This document shows positions 31,602 through 43,700 of a stretch of 64,000 nucleotides of DNA, one piece after another. Each line of letters opens with the position of its first letter. Within the stretch, counting starts at the first letter, position 1. The notes beneath the pieces were generated by a model. The model was not told the DNA's origin and searched no databases. It worked only from the letters and a program-made list of their open reading frames with translations. This stretch comes from Laccaria trichodermophora (taxonomy: Eukaryota > Basidiomycota > Agaricomycetes > Agaricales > Hydnangiaceae): positions 186,001 through 250,000 of the forward strand of contig JACTVC010000012.1 in NCBI GenBank assembly GCA_018417955.1. The letters run 5' to 3'. Both the position numbers and the translations under genes were made by a program.

Positions 31602-34314
31602 GTATATCTGGCCCAAGGTTGACTAGTTCCGACACAGGTCCTTTCACAGGATCATCCGGTACGGCTGTTGTCTTCGGCCCCCAATGTTCCTCTTCTTCTA
31701 GTTTACTATTGGACGCCCTTGTGTCCGGGACGTCCATGCCCTTGGTGTTTTGCTCCTTCAAAGTCTCGTTGATAAAGGCCTTAATAGCCTCCGCTGAAGC
31801 AACGTATTTGGGTAACTCTTCCTGATCGGGATGATCCAGGTAAGACGAGGGGTCCGCTAGTCGTCCAACGATTTCGCCCTTGCGTATGTACAGAGGTCTG
31901 ACGCCTGGGTTTGCTATAGGCAACACTGGATTCTCCAACGAGATCCATGTGAAGGGAGCTGCTAGTATGTCCGTCGTGTCGGACCCGACTATGACTTTCT
32001 CCACCAGCCATTCCTTCCTTTCCTTCAAAGCGCCCATTACTTGAATGGTTTTCACCGTACCCGGCTCTACTCTAGCATCCTCAGTGGCGTAAACAGGGGA
32101 TAATTCCTTAGGCATCTTTTTCAGCTTTTTGGCTCGTTTTCGCCTGGCGGTCTTGGCGCATACGAAAGACTGAGTCAGGTAAGATTGGCGTATCTCAAAT
32201 CCTAGATCAACGTCATGAGCTGATGACGCAGGGATAACCTTTGTATCATTGCTGAGCGTTACCTCGCAATGACCTGTAGCATAACGTTTCACATGTAGTT
32301 CGTACGCTGTCTGGAAATCCTCGCCTAACAAAAGAGGGACTCTCATGCCTCGGACAACGTAAGCTTCCAACTCGAAACCAATCCAGACTTGGTCCGTCGT
32401 CAGGGTGTACAAACAAGTCTTGATGTACCCGAGAACTTTAGCGTGTCCTGTTAGATGGTACAACTTCATCCGCATTCCTTCCTTCGGTTGAGGTAATGTA
32501 CCCAGCTGCTTCCAAAACTCTTCTGACATAAGAGTGATGTCCGCTCCGGAGTCCAAGCAGGCTTTCACTTCACCTCTACCTATAGACTGAACGTGCGCCT
32601 TGATATGGAGTGCTTGGGTGCCTAAAGAACCCAGACCTTCGGGTTTGACCTCTTTCCTCACTGCCATTATAATTTCTGACTCATCCGGGATATCACCTTC
32701 CGATTCCTTCGGTTGCGATGATTTTGCAGGTATTTTGGATACTGGAGGGGCTTCCGGGTCTTCTATCTCTTCTATAGTAACCTTCCTTGCTTCCACTTTC
32801 TTGTCTGGTGGTGAGGGTAAGGACGACACGGAGGGTGAAGGGGAATGGGTGGACGATGTAGAAGTCGTATCCGTCTGACCCCAGAACGACTCTTCTCCAT
32901 CTGAAAGGGGGTCAGGATAGCCGACAATATCTTCTTCATCCGAGAATAAGTCCTCCTCGTCAGACCGTGACGGCGCGTCGTTGGCGCTAGCCATCGCCGC
33001 CAGTTTCGAAAGCTTCAGCCTTCGACGAGTAGCTCGATTGGCTTGAGGAGGTTCTTCCATCTTGTTCTTTCCCTTTTTGTTCGTCGTCATATCGAATTTA
33101 TCGCGTCTTCGTTCATTACGATTCCTTTTGTCCTTCGGTCCTGACGCCTTATCTGGCGGCTCATAAGTAGAAGAGGATTCCATTGTTGCCCACACGAGAT
33201 CGTAGTATGCTACATCCAACTCCTGTAGTTCCTCCTGATCTATTATCACATCTACCGAATGAGCTGCTTTCGTAAAGAATCTAGTGTTATGTGGACAGTC
33301 CCTGAAGAAGTGCTTGGGACTGAGGCAAATGAAGCAAGGACCGGGGGGAGGAGTCTTGCTGACTACCGAGTCGTCTCGGCTGTAGCTATATCCTGCAATG
33401 GTTCGACCCTTAGGCCAATCTGTGCATTTCCGGTTTATTCCTCTCACTACCACCTGCGCTTCTTTGGTGACATACTCTTCAGGAGTTTCGCGAGAATGGG
33501 CGTGGCCTCGGCGAAACCGCATGGCATCGAATTCGATTCCCCTATCGTTGAGCCATTCATCATTCATGAAATGGTCCCTCATTCCTCTCATTAGGCATTC
33601 CCAATCCTGTGAGAAGTAAGCTTGATCCACACTTGGCAGAGTCATCCACCATCCTTTCGCAGAACCCGTCCATCTGATGGGTGCTATTTGCCCTATTTCC
33701 TTGAAGAGCCTTTTCGAAAGTTGAGCTAGCAAAGCAATTTCCATAATGTAGTCGATCATTGTTGTGGGGTTTCCATCCCACTGCGGTATCATTCCCATGC
33801 TGATTTTGTTGTTTAATTGCCATTCTCCTTTGTTCCTTTCGTCCTCCGGAGCCTTCTCCTCTGGATTGATGCTGTAACTTGGCCCTCCGCCAGGGGGGTC
33901 GCCTCCTGGAGCTCCCTGCCCTGAATTTCGCGAATAGCCTCGGAAGGGGGGTGGGGCTTCATTGTTTCGTCGATCGGGGTTCCTAGGACCTGACGGCGAC
34001 CCTCCACCTGGGGGACCATCTCCGTCAGGAGGACCTCCATTTGAACCTCTACCGCTCCTTCCTGACTTTGGATTACTGAAGTTATATGTAGTAGGTATGG
34101 GCGGTGTTGATGGCCGATCTCCGTGAGGACTAGCGAAACGAGTGCTCTTATTGACCTGACTAGGTTTCGAGCGCGAGCTGCGGGGACAATTTGAATGGAC
34201 CGTGGTCCATGGGTTATGAGGATCCGTGTTCTCGTCGTCCTTCCCCTCATCACCTCCCATGTTGGAATTAAGACCTGAGAAATGGCTAAGAGGGTGATTA
34301 CGGCTTAGGGCCAT
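31570..34314 (-). pseudogene. Gag-protease ORF of element 2 (914 codons)
   Basis: The N-terminal part is Pro, Gly and Ser-rich. A capsid-like region follows (MIPQWDGNPTTMIDYIMEIA), matching element 3. A CCHC zinc knuckle (CFICLSPKHFFRDC, spacing C-2-C-4-H-4-C) lies near residue 330. The aspartic protease has the motif ACLDSGADITLMSEEFW near residue 600. The last codons run into the hAT end, so the natural frame continued into the RT ORF. Upstream it is separated from the 269-codon ORF by a single TGA. Confidence 0.85.
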
Positions 34315-34344
34315 GGAAATGGAGGCAGGCAGAGGAATGCGTTT

Positions 34345-35274
34345 TCAGTCCTTGGAAGACACGCTACCGAAGACCGACAGAGGAGGCGCGGAACCTTGCG
34401 TATGACTCCATGTTTGATGCGAGTCTGATTGCTCATCGTACTTTAACTGTGGGTACTGAGCTGGCTTCCTCTCATAAGGTCGGTTATTTATCTCTCTTCC
34501 AGATTTAACCCATTCCTCCACCAACTTGTCCTTGTAACTTCGCAAATGTTCGGGCATCTCTCTTTGGTAATCTTCCGGTAGCATATGCCTAGCTACCTCT
34601 AAACGTGGCGGTAATTGGCCGTAATTCGACCGTACGTCCGATAGGGTGGAGTTATACGAATGGTTGGTTAGTGCATTATTGAATTGACCGAAGATAGCGC
34701 GTATAGTGTTGAGGTCCTGGCGTATGTGATTCACTGCGCCCTTGCATCGTATCTGTAGCGTGTAGAAACTTAATTGGATGTGGTCAGCGTTATCTCCCAT
34801 GGCTAGTTGCTTGAGAATGACAAAGCCCTTGTCAATGCTGAAGGAACGGCGCGCCGATCTATCCAGTAGCAGGTCTACAGTAGAGATGATTTGTGTGATT
34901 CCCAGGGTGACTTCATAGGTGTGCATCAGAATCTTGTAGTGCAAAGCGTAGTACGAGCCCCCGTTCTCGGGTATCAACTCTATATCACTACGTGCTAGAG
35001 TTGTTGCGCATAGTACCTGCGCGTAGTCTTCCAGGTTTTGCCATACTAGATTCTGGTGCGGCACTGTCCAACGTATGAGTATGTCACGGAAGGGCATCGT
35101 TTGCAAAGGAGTCAGCCCTTGTAAGACTCCTTCCTCAGCTCCGAATTCTCGCAAAGGATCTGCATCTTCCTCAGGGTTCCACGCATGATGACATCGGACA
35201 ATCGATTCGGTTAGAGTTTCTTCGTACGTGGAGGCCAGCTTCAGATGAGGCGCGTGTGCAAATAAATGAGCCTC
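34345..35274 (-). pseudogene. Second N-terminal gag segment of element 2
   Basis: Open from just after the TGA at 35275 to the next TGA at 34345-34347; the listed start near 35154 is not an ATG. The protein is mostly helical and polar (LRSYKDKLVEEWVKSGREIN), with no known domain. Element 3 has a similarly placed helical segment (residues about 240-480) inside its single ORF, so this is most likely the amino-terminal part of gag. Confidence 0.6.
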
Positions 35275-35598
35275 TCAGTCCTTGCCCTTTCTACTCCTAT
35301 TGATGATACCCCAAACGGCTTCTGCTGGGACAGGCCCTACGATGGAAGAGGGAGTAGTAGTGTCTGGTAGTCGAGCTCTCTCTCCAGAGGGGCTGGGGCT
35401 TCCTTCCATGGTTTGTAAAGTTCTATCTGATTCTTCTTCGAGCTGTTGAATCACTGTGGATCCTCCAGCACGAGTACCTCTTTTCCTCGGGGGTGAGCTG
35501 GTCGAAGGAGGATTGGAAGTAGATCGCGAGGATCGAGGGGCTGGTTGACCGGTTTGCCCTGGCCCAGTGAGGGTGACTTTACGATTAGAACTAGACAT
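35275..35598 (-). pseudogene. N-terminal gag segment of element 2 (107 aa)
   Basis: Starts with ATG at 35598 (MSSSNRKVTLTGPGQTGQ), rich in Ser, Pro, Thr and Arg, like the Ser/Thr/Pro-rich N-terminus of element 3. It ends at TGA 35275-35277 after KGKD. The same frame goes on open beyond the stop, so it is probably the true N-terminus of the gag-pol polyprotein. Confidence 0.6.
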
Positions 35599-35619
35599 AC
35601 GTCGAGTAGGGCAGGGAAG

Positions 35620-36660
35620 CAGTGGGGCAAAGGTGTGAGATGTCTAACTGGTGCCGCGCGTAACCTCCGTGCTTTTCTATGTGCTGGGGCATAGCTTCCG
35701 ATCTAGCAGTAGACTGAATTTGCTAAGGTTTGCTTTATCGATGAAAATCGACGATCGATATGAACGGTTGACAGGAAACAGGAGATAGAGGGTTCATTCA
35801 GGACTATCGATATAATTTGTACAGCTGCCTCTACAGACAATCGGCCGCGTAATCGCGATATCCAGTAGTCCGTAGATTAGGCTGCTACTCCTTATGTGCG
35901 AAACTCTTCCGAGATTCATCCTAACCGCGTGGGCGCGAGTATGGTTTCGTCTCGTTAGAGCTGTGCCTTGCTCGCCCTTCAGTTGATAAGAACCTAACTA
36001 GCCGCGAAAGCGCAGGCTTATGCTAAATTGCTCATCCTTTCAGGCAACTAGGACGGTCCTTATGCTGAGCTAGTACGCTTCCTCGATCGCGTAAGCGCGT
36101 ATTCAAATCCGCTTTAGCTAGCATCGACATGCCTCCTTGGATTCATCCGCGTAAGCGCGAGTTTGAACCCTTAGAACCTCGAGGACTAATTGACGAGTAA
36201 ATCAAGGCTGCGTATGCGCGAAATCCCTGGTGCTCATCAATTACTGGGTGAAGTTTTCCTTCATGGACCTTAGATCCGCCACGGTAACACGAGCAGCGAT
36301 CCATAGTCCGTAGATAGGAAACTCCTGGGAGATGTCCTTGATTGGCGTACAACCCGCCGCATGACTGCGAGCTGCAGAGGTATGTTTCACCATAGACTCT
36401 CCCTGTATACCCATTCCTCGTCCCTCCTCTTCACTATCCGTCGTTGTCCTTTATCGATGAACGATCTTCAATCGAAGTCTCGAACCCGCCGCGATCTCGT
36501 GAGCAGTGATTCGAGAGCTCGGGATGGAGTAGCTAGGGAAGGTGTTTGACTTATTCATGAACAGACCCGCCGCGGTAACGCGAGCTGCAGCCTCCACTAC
36601 TGAAACCCTCCTTTCCGCTCTCCATCTTCTTCCCTTCTCCTAATCCTTCGAGTAGCAGAC
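35620..36660 (-). repeat. Leader of element 2 with degenerate CGCG(TAA)GCGCG repeats
   Basis: About 1 kb between the primer-binding site and the first gag ATG. It holds around nine diverged copies of a module such as CCGCGTAAGCGCGAG or CCGCCGCGGTAACGCGAGC (near 35928, 36001, 36094, 36147, 36209, 36280, 36353, 36490 and 36568), each nearly palindromic. There is no long ORF of convincing composition. A packaging or regulatory role is possible but unproven. Confidence 0.55.
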
Positions 36661-36670
36661 TTCACTACGC

Positions 36671-36706
36671 TTTGGTGAAGTCCGCGGTGCCCCCACCATT
36701 GTGAAA
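36671..36706 (-). other. Putative primer-binding site of element 2
   Basis: The minus strand reads TTTCACA, A, TGGTGGGGGCACCGCGGAC, identical to element 1 at 8731-8761. An imperfectly spaced inverted repeat GACTTCAC/GTGAAGTC (36661-36683) overlaps it. LTR sequence should extend from about 36707 to higher coordinates; a TATA-like TGTATATAC lies near 36950 on the minus strand. Confidence 0.5.
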
Positions 36707-37172
36707 TGGTGTCCGTAGACTTCTCGCGTAGTAAGTCGTGAGGAGAAGTTGAGGGGTGGCTGACAACGTGTCAGCGCTTATCCCAATCGATGAGCAGTTA
36801 CTGGGTGCTCAGCCGGCCGGACGTGTTGTTGGTAAGTGACACAAGCCTAGCAGGCTCATGTTGACGTGAGACCTTAGTCTGCGGGCATACGATGCGAATG
36901 GTAGTAGATTGCTAAAAATGATAGGTAACCCCAACATAGGGTTCCCTTTGTATATACACAACAAACAACTATCTACAAATGAATATAACGGCGCGTGATG
37001 TTAACGATCCCTGCTACTTCACACAAGTGAGTATAAACCCACACCAACGTTCTACATATGGAGAACTCTATGAGCAACAAAGTCTCTAATTATAAATGTT
37101 TCCCGAAGTGCTAAAAAATACATTGAATTCTAACTGTCAGTTTGAAAGGTCTGATAAGTGATTGAATGAAAT
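36707..37172 (-). repeat. Probable 5' LTR remnant of element 2
   Basis: Sequence immediately beyond the primer-binding site, so by position an LTR. It shows no ORF and a TATA-like run near 36950. No second copy exists in the window, so the outer boundary is unknown. Element 3 is inserted at 37168-37172, either inside it or just next to it. Confidence 0.4.
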
Positions 37173-37710
37173 TGTGGCGAGTGTCCTGCATTCTATATAA
37201 TTTCCACTTCATGAACTTCTGCACGTACGTTATGACGCTTTATCTTCGTTACTACATGTTTTGGCACTTGCTTACGCAAGCACACGATTCAACTCGTATT
37301 ACATACTTTTAGTCACATGATGTAACTCATCTTTTTTCTATTCTTCAACCACCACTACGTATACCCTGCGTCTGAATAGCGTCGTATCGCATTCTTCCTA
37401 GAAGTATAGTAAGTGTTTGAGTTTAGTATAAGGTCACTGAATACTCTCTCAGAGGTGTTCGGTCGCTATACACTGACTTTTACTTACTCTCCCATCTACT
37501 GCTTTCTCGAGGATTTCCTGAGAAAGTGCAGAGATCGTGCAACGGATATCCGTAGCGTCAACGATCTCCGCTTAGTATTTGCGAGATTAGACCAAGCCTT
37601 ACGGCTGATCGCACACCATTGTAATATTGGTGTTTACACGTCCGCCAGCTCACTTGTCGTTGGTATCAGAATCCCACTCAGTTTCGCTAACTCACGGAAC
37701 ACCTATTACA
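37173..37710 (+). repeat. 5' LTR of element 3
   Basis: Starts TGTGGCGAGTGTCC and ends CACCTATTACA. It contains CTATATAATTTCC (about 37192), a TATA-like promoter site. The listed gag-pol ATG (37627) lies inside the LTR. Confidence 0.95.
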
Positions 37711-40700
37711 AAGGTGGACACTGTGGGAACCTCCGACAACCTGGCCGACTATAACAACAAGAAGACTAGGCCTGGTGAGGAAGTACTGGATAGCTTGTCC
37801 CTCACAAACACCTCAAGTCACATCACCGACCAATCGATTACGAATCGCGCGTCGAGTACTTCAGTACCATCATATTCCTTTACACGATCCTCTCGATCTA
37901 CACGTACCACACACGGATCAAGGGAATCGTCAAGATCAGTTTCCCCTGCAAAACCTACCAGCGTTCCGACGCCAACATCATCTACCAACACGTCTATTAC
38001 GAATCGTCTAGGCCTACAGGCGTCAAACGCGAATCGTAAGAAGACTTTGATTCCTACCCCTACCCCTACCCAAAAATCTACGAAACCTACATCTCCTCTA
38101 TCCTCGTTCAGTCTCACCGCTTCAACGTCAAAGCCTACGACTTCGACTGTCACCGTAACCGCTTTACCTCCCGTAACGTCCACGTCGAGCAAGCCTACGT
38201 CGCGAGAATCTACTCTTGAAACGGATACCGAAGTTATCAGTCCCAGACCGACTATGTCAGCTGGATTTGAAACGATAATGGAAGGCGAAGAACCGGAATT
38301 ACCTATCGGAGCGAGAGGAGATAGTTCGTCGAAAAACTCGCCGATGATAAAGATATTGGAGGAGTATACAAGAGAAACCATAGATGGCGGAATTTCAACG
38401 GAAGCTTGGGTGAACTTGTTGGCCACTATGCCAGAATTAAATCCAGATTACGTTGAAAGAATTGAGGATAGTAACAGAAGCATAACGAAATACCGTCTGA
38501 TAGAGAGCTTCATGGCATCAGTCAACAAGACCGCGATAGAACTACAAGTGTTCGTAGAAAGAGCTTCTGGTCTTTTAGAAGAACGTACTCGGTATTTCAC
38601 AGTAGACCCAGAAGATACGCTCTCGTCCATACTGAGAGGGACTTCGAGTCTTCCTCAGCTGAACGTAGCGTGGAAGACGATTCAAAAACGCTTGGAGTTG
38701 GGTCACCGTACCTTACAAAAATATGCACTGCAATATCAACATTCTCCTCAGGAGGAGGAGGAGCTATTGTTATCTCCGATATCTACTTTGCCTGATCTGC
38801 ATAATGGGCTACAGGACCTGATGACCGCAGACCAGAAACTTCGTTATCTCTATCAAAACTTTCCTCATCATCACGATCAGCTGACCCCTCAAGCAGAATC
38901 TGCATTGAATCAGTCTAAGTCCTGGATGAATATATTGCCTTTACCGGATACGCTGAAGAGCGTGTTGATTCCAGAAGGTGAATACAAAGAACAGAAGAGA
39001 AATCCTCACACTTCCAAGGGGAAGCAAAAGGAAGTTAGAGCCGATGCGGAAAACGAAAGCGAAGTAATCACTGACAAGATCTGGTTAGGAGCCGATACTC
39101 CGTACAGAGGACCGAACAAATGGTTCGAAGGAGGGAGGTTGAAACCCAGGTTGACCATGAGCAGTACAAATGCAGCTACAAAATCAACGAGAGTCAATCA
39201 GAACGTTCTCTTCAGTATAGCAACACCGCAAATACCGACTTGGGCCAACGATTCTCCTTCGGATTCGACAAAACAGAAGCGTCCTTCACTTGGATTGCGT
39301 GATTGGCCTGATCGCCAACCTCCGCCACACATGCCTTCATCTAATCGCGGGAGAAGTTCAATCCCATCCAACAGTCGACAAGTCACTGAGCCATCAAGGA
39401 GACCTCCAGACGATGATCCTCCTGATGATGATGGGAACGACGAAGATGACGATGAGAGCGATAGAGGGCGACTTGGACGAAAAAACAGGAGGCACTCTGG
39501 TAGAAGGCCATCGAACTCTGGTTCTTCTAGACGCGGACGAAGAGGGCGAGAGTCACCATCTGAACCGAGCGACGGAGATGGTTCTGGTTCGAGTTCCGAC
39601 TCTAGCGACAATGAATCCAAGAGTGTCGTTAGTAACAAAGAACGAGAGAAGCGTAAAAAGACAATACCTTATGGGCAAATCAAGCCAACCATAAAGACGG
39701 AAATCAAACAGGAATCTCTTCCTCGCTGGGATGGTAATCCTAACACGGCTGTGCAATACTTTCTGAAGATTCAGCAGTTAGCTGCGTTGGAGGGAGATCT
39801 TCCGGAAGCTCTAGGATACTGGTTATGGATGAACTTGGAAGATGGTTCGGACATCAAGGATTGGTTTTCCACGCTTACCTTTGAGGAACAATCTCACATG
39901 CGTTCTCACTACATAAACTACCTCAGAGGTATTAAGGACGGATATCTGGGAGAAACCTGGCAATCCAAGATAAATAGAGTTTACGAAGGTCAATACTTTC
40001 GGCAAGTGGGGCACGAGAAGGAGCTTCCCAAGACTTTTATTATCAGGCGCATTATGTATACGCGTATGCTTACTTCGGCCACGCCAGGCAGCACGCTGGA
40101 GATAAGTCTAATAATGAGGAAAGCTCCGATATCGTGGAAGACCATACTAGTACTGAGTAGCATCAAATCAACTAAGTCTTTGTATACTAAAGTCGTCGAC
40201 CATGAGGATGCCCTACTGGATGCCTGGAGGAGGAAGGTCACGTCAGCGACGACTATCACCGTCGAGAATTTACTTCCGAATTTACGAAAGTTAGGATGGG
40301 AGCCCCCAAGATCGTCAGAGTCCAGGATGAATCAATCCAGACTACCGGTGGATCGACGAGTGTTAATGACGATAGCCGAAGACGACAAAGAAGTAACCAA
40401 CGAAGAGTTGCACAATGAGGATACTTGTGATACAGAGGAGCAACATGTTGAGACACATGATGATATGTTGAGGGAAGTTTATCATGTCATGCAGAAGCGA
40501 CCGCGCGCGCCACCGCCTGGAGGCTATCTGTTTTCTCGAAATGATCATGTTACCACAAAAATGGGTAAACTTCCCCCCTCAGCGTGCCAAGCTTGCGGAA
40601 GTAAGAACCACTGGGACAAAGAATGTCCTGACTGGGACGTTTATAAAGAACAGGTTTTCTCATCTAAAAGAACTGCAAAATCCGTCGAGAAGGATCCTCA

Positions 40701-43700
40701 GACAGAAGAAAGTGATAAGCTATATCAAAGTGCTTACGGTATTCTTCTGTCTCAACGCCTAGCGAGTTCTCAAATTGATTTTGACCGTGTAAAGTCGGAT
40801 TTTGAGTCGGCAGTTCACTCAAACGTCATCACCGCGTTCAGCGTTGAAGGGGCGGAAAGTGGGCATAAGACCAGGGAGAGCCGTGAAGTAAGCGTAGAAG
40901 AAGTCGAAGATGAATTTTGGGCGGAATATCGTGCTAAACCGAAAGCACCGGGTAATGTGTTGCTGGATGAATTCGATGACGACACAAGTCTTGAGGAGCC
41001 AGAACTATGGGACAGGAATGTTTACACTTCCGAAGTTGTACAGGACGAACACACCGATAAGAAATCAGGTCTTGACGAGCCTTCGATTCCTCTTCCTCCC
41101 CCTCCGAAAGAGGTAAAACCGATCCGTATGACCAAGAAGCGGTTTTACCCAGCAGGGGAGTCTTCAGTGGGAGTGTCGGTCCTTTCCGTGAAGGGATGGG
41201 TCGGTCACTTGGAGAATTCACGTACCGACCTCAGGTTAGATTCATGCGCCGACGTCACTCTTATTTCGGAAGAGTATTACGACAGCCTCAAAGCTAAACC
41301 TTCCGTTCAACAAGGATTAAGAATGAAGCTCTGGCAACTTACAGACAAGAATTCATCCTTGAGAGGCTTCGTTCGGATTCCGATCTTCATGTTAACAGAT
41401 GACGGGGTGACGATCGAATCTGAAGCAGAAGCGTATGTCGTACCTGGGATGACTGTTCCTATCCTGTTAGGCGAAGATTTCCAACTTACCTACGAGCTGG
41501 GGGTCACTAGAAATGTGGAAGAAGGTCCTAAAATCCATTTCGGTAGATCAGCTTACAAGATCACAGCACGTCAAGTGGAAAGAACGAAAGACTTTGATCG
41601 CCTTCGTCAAAGCGCACATTTGGTCGGAAAATTCATCAGGTCCAAACTCCATAGACGCCGAAAGAACAAGAAGCATCGTCAAAAAGTGAAGTTCGGCGTG
41701 GAAGGGAGAGTAGTCCGAGCTATGGATGACTACAAGATACGACCGCACGAATGTAAACGGATACAGGTGGAAGGACAGCTAGGTGAGGACAAAGATTGGC
41801 TGGTTAGCAAAACTCTATTGTCCGGAGCAGATGATTCCTACTTCGTGGTTCCGAATACTTTGATTTCAGCATCAAATCCATGGGTCCCGGTGGCGAATCC
41901 TTCCGATCGTCCTAGGTACATACGGAAAGGAGAAGTGATTGGTGTGTTATCGGATCCAGCGGAATATTTCGATCACGTGACGAATCTAGCGGACTGGGAG
42001 CGGCATTGCAAACACGCTGAAGCGATAGCGTCTATAATTCAAATTCAGATGAAAACGGATGAAAACTACGAGTGGAAGGAACACCCACCTGACGACACAG
42101 TTAGAACAGAGACTAATGAGAAGTCTTTGGATTCAGAAGACGTTAGTGAATCGTTTGGTCCCAAAACTGCGGAAATGCCGGACCTGACGCAGATACCATC
42201 CTCGCGTATGAAGGAATTTATTGATGTGGGGTCGCTACCAGATCATTTACACGATGAAGCGTGGCGTATGTTGGAACGCAGGACTAAAGCCTTCGGGTTC
42301 GACGGTAGACTAGGTCACCTCAAGACAAAAGTCCACATCAGGACGCAGGACGGGCAAGTGCCCATTTCGGTTCCTATGTATGGCAGTTCTCCGGAAAAAC
42401 GTCGTTTTATGGATGTCCAGATAGACACTTGGTTTGAACAGGGCGTGATCGAGCCATCTATTAGTCCCTGGAGTGCTCCAGTCGTCATTGCTTATCGCAA
42501 TGGGAAACCACGTTTTTGCGTTGATTATAGAAAGCTGAACGCTGTCACAACTCCTGACGAGTTCCCTATACCGCGTCAGTCGGAAATTTTGTCATCATTA
42601 TCGGGCGCACAAGTATTATCGTCCCTAGATGCCCTATCCGGTTTCACTCAGCTGGAATTGGATCCTGAGGACGTTGAGAAGACGGCCTTCCGGACTCATA
42701 GAGGATTGTTCCAGTTCCGACGAATGCCATTCGGCTTGCGAAATGGACCTTCTATCTTTCAAAGAGTGATGCAAGGGATATTAGCACCATACCTCTGGTT
42801 ATTCTGCTTGGTTTATATTGACGACATTGTAGTGTACTCGAAATCTTACGAGGAACACATCCATCACCTGGACTTGGTTTTGGAAGCAATAGAGAAAGCA
42901 GGCATAACCTTGTCCCCTAAAAAGTGCCATCTGTTTTATGGCTCCATTCTTCTTCTAGGACACAAAGTCTCTCGCCTGGGATTGTCGACTCACTTGGAAA
43001 AAGTGAAAGCGATCATGGAGCTAGAACGCCCTAAGAAACTTTCACAACTTCAGACATTTTTAGGCATGGTGGTTTATTTCGCGGCATTTATTCCATACTA
43101 CGCGTCAATTTGCTCCCCCCTCTTCCGTATGTTGCGCAAAGGCAAGAAATGGAATTGGGGTGCAGAGGAAGAACACGCATTTGAATCCGCGAAAAGGACC
43201 TTACAGGAAAGTCCAGTACTAGGGCATCCAATTGAGGGTCTTCCATACAGACTTTACACGGATGCTTCAGACGAAGCTTTGGGTTGCGCCCTGCAACAAA
43301 TTCAGCCAATTACAGTCAAAGACTTGAAAGGGACTAGAACGTACGACCGTTTGAAGAAACAATATGACGCTGGGCAGCCTCCCCCGAAACTAACAACAAC
43401 TATGAGCGCCAAGATCTCCGATAGCCCTACTGATGATAAATGGGGGGATACATTCGATTCTTCAGTGGTTCATGTCGAAAGGGTTATTGCGTATTGGTCC
43501 AGGACATTTAAATCAGCTGAAACACGTTATTCGACGACGGAGCGTGAGGCGCTAGCTGCAAAGGAAGGTCTAGTAAAATTTCAACCTTTCATTGAGGGGG
43601 AGAAAGTTTTATTAGTCACCGATCACTCTGCTTTACAATGGGCAAGGACTTACGAAAATTCTAATCGTCGCCTAGCCGCTTGGGGAGCAGTATTCTCCGC

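Larger units (their letters stand above)
24580..36706 (-). mobile_element. Ty3/Gypsy chromovirus (element 2), 3' truncated and split by hAT
   Basis: The minus-strand order is leader and primer-binding site (36676-36706), gag, protease, reverse transcriptase, RNase H, integrase and chromodomain (ending at 24580). All five ORFs are in the same frame once the hAT insertion (3643 bp plus the 8-bp duplication, together 3651 bp, a multiple of three) is removed. They are separated only by TGA at 35275, TGA at 34345 and TAA at 25906. The 3' LTR and any third ORF are missing: repeats begin within about 250 bp of the chromodomain stop. Confidence 0.85.

Noticed and set aside
13920..35277. Nonstandard genetic code reading TGA as an amino acid
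   Set aside because: Several genes here end naturally at TGA (hAT transposase, Kelch-MYND protein, secreted protein B), so TGA is a working stop.
37650..37680. TGGTATCAGA-like sequence near the LTR end, similar to a known tRNA-Met primer site
   Set aside because: It lies inside both LTR copies, 40-50 bases before their end, so it cannot be the primer-binding site.
37413..37754. 113- and 126-codon ORFs in the LTRs (37413 and 48610)
   Set aside because: The same ORF in both LTR copies, diverging just after the LTR end; no domain. Likely chance openness of the LTR.
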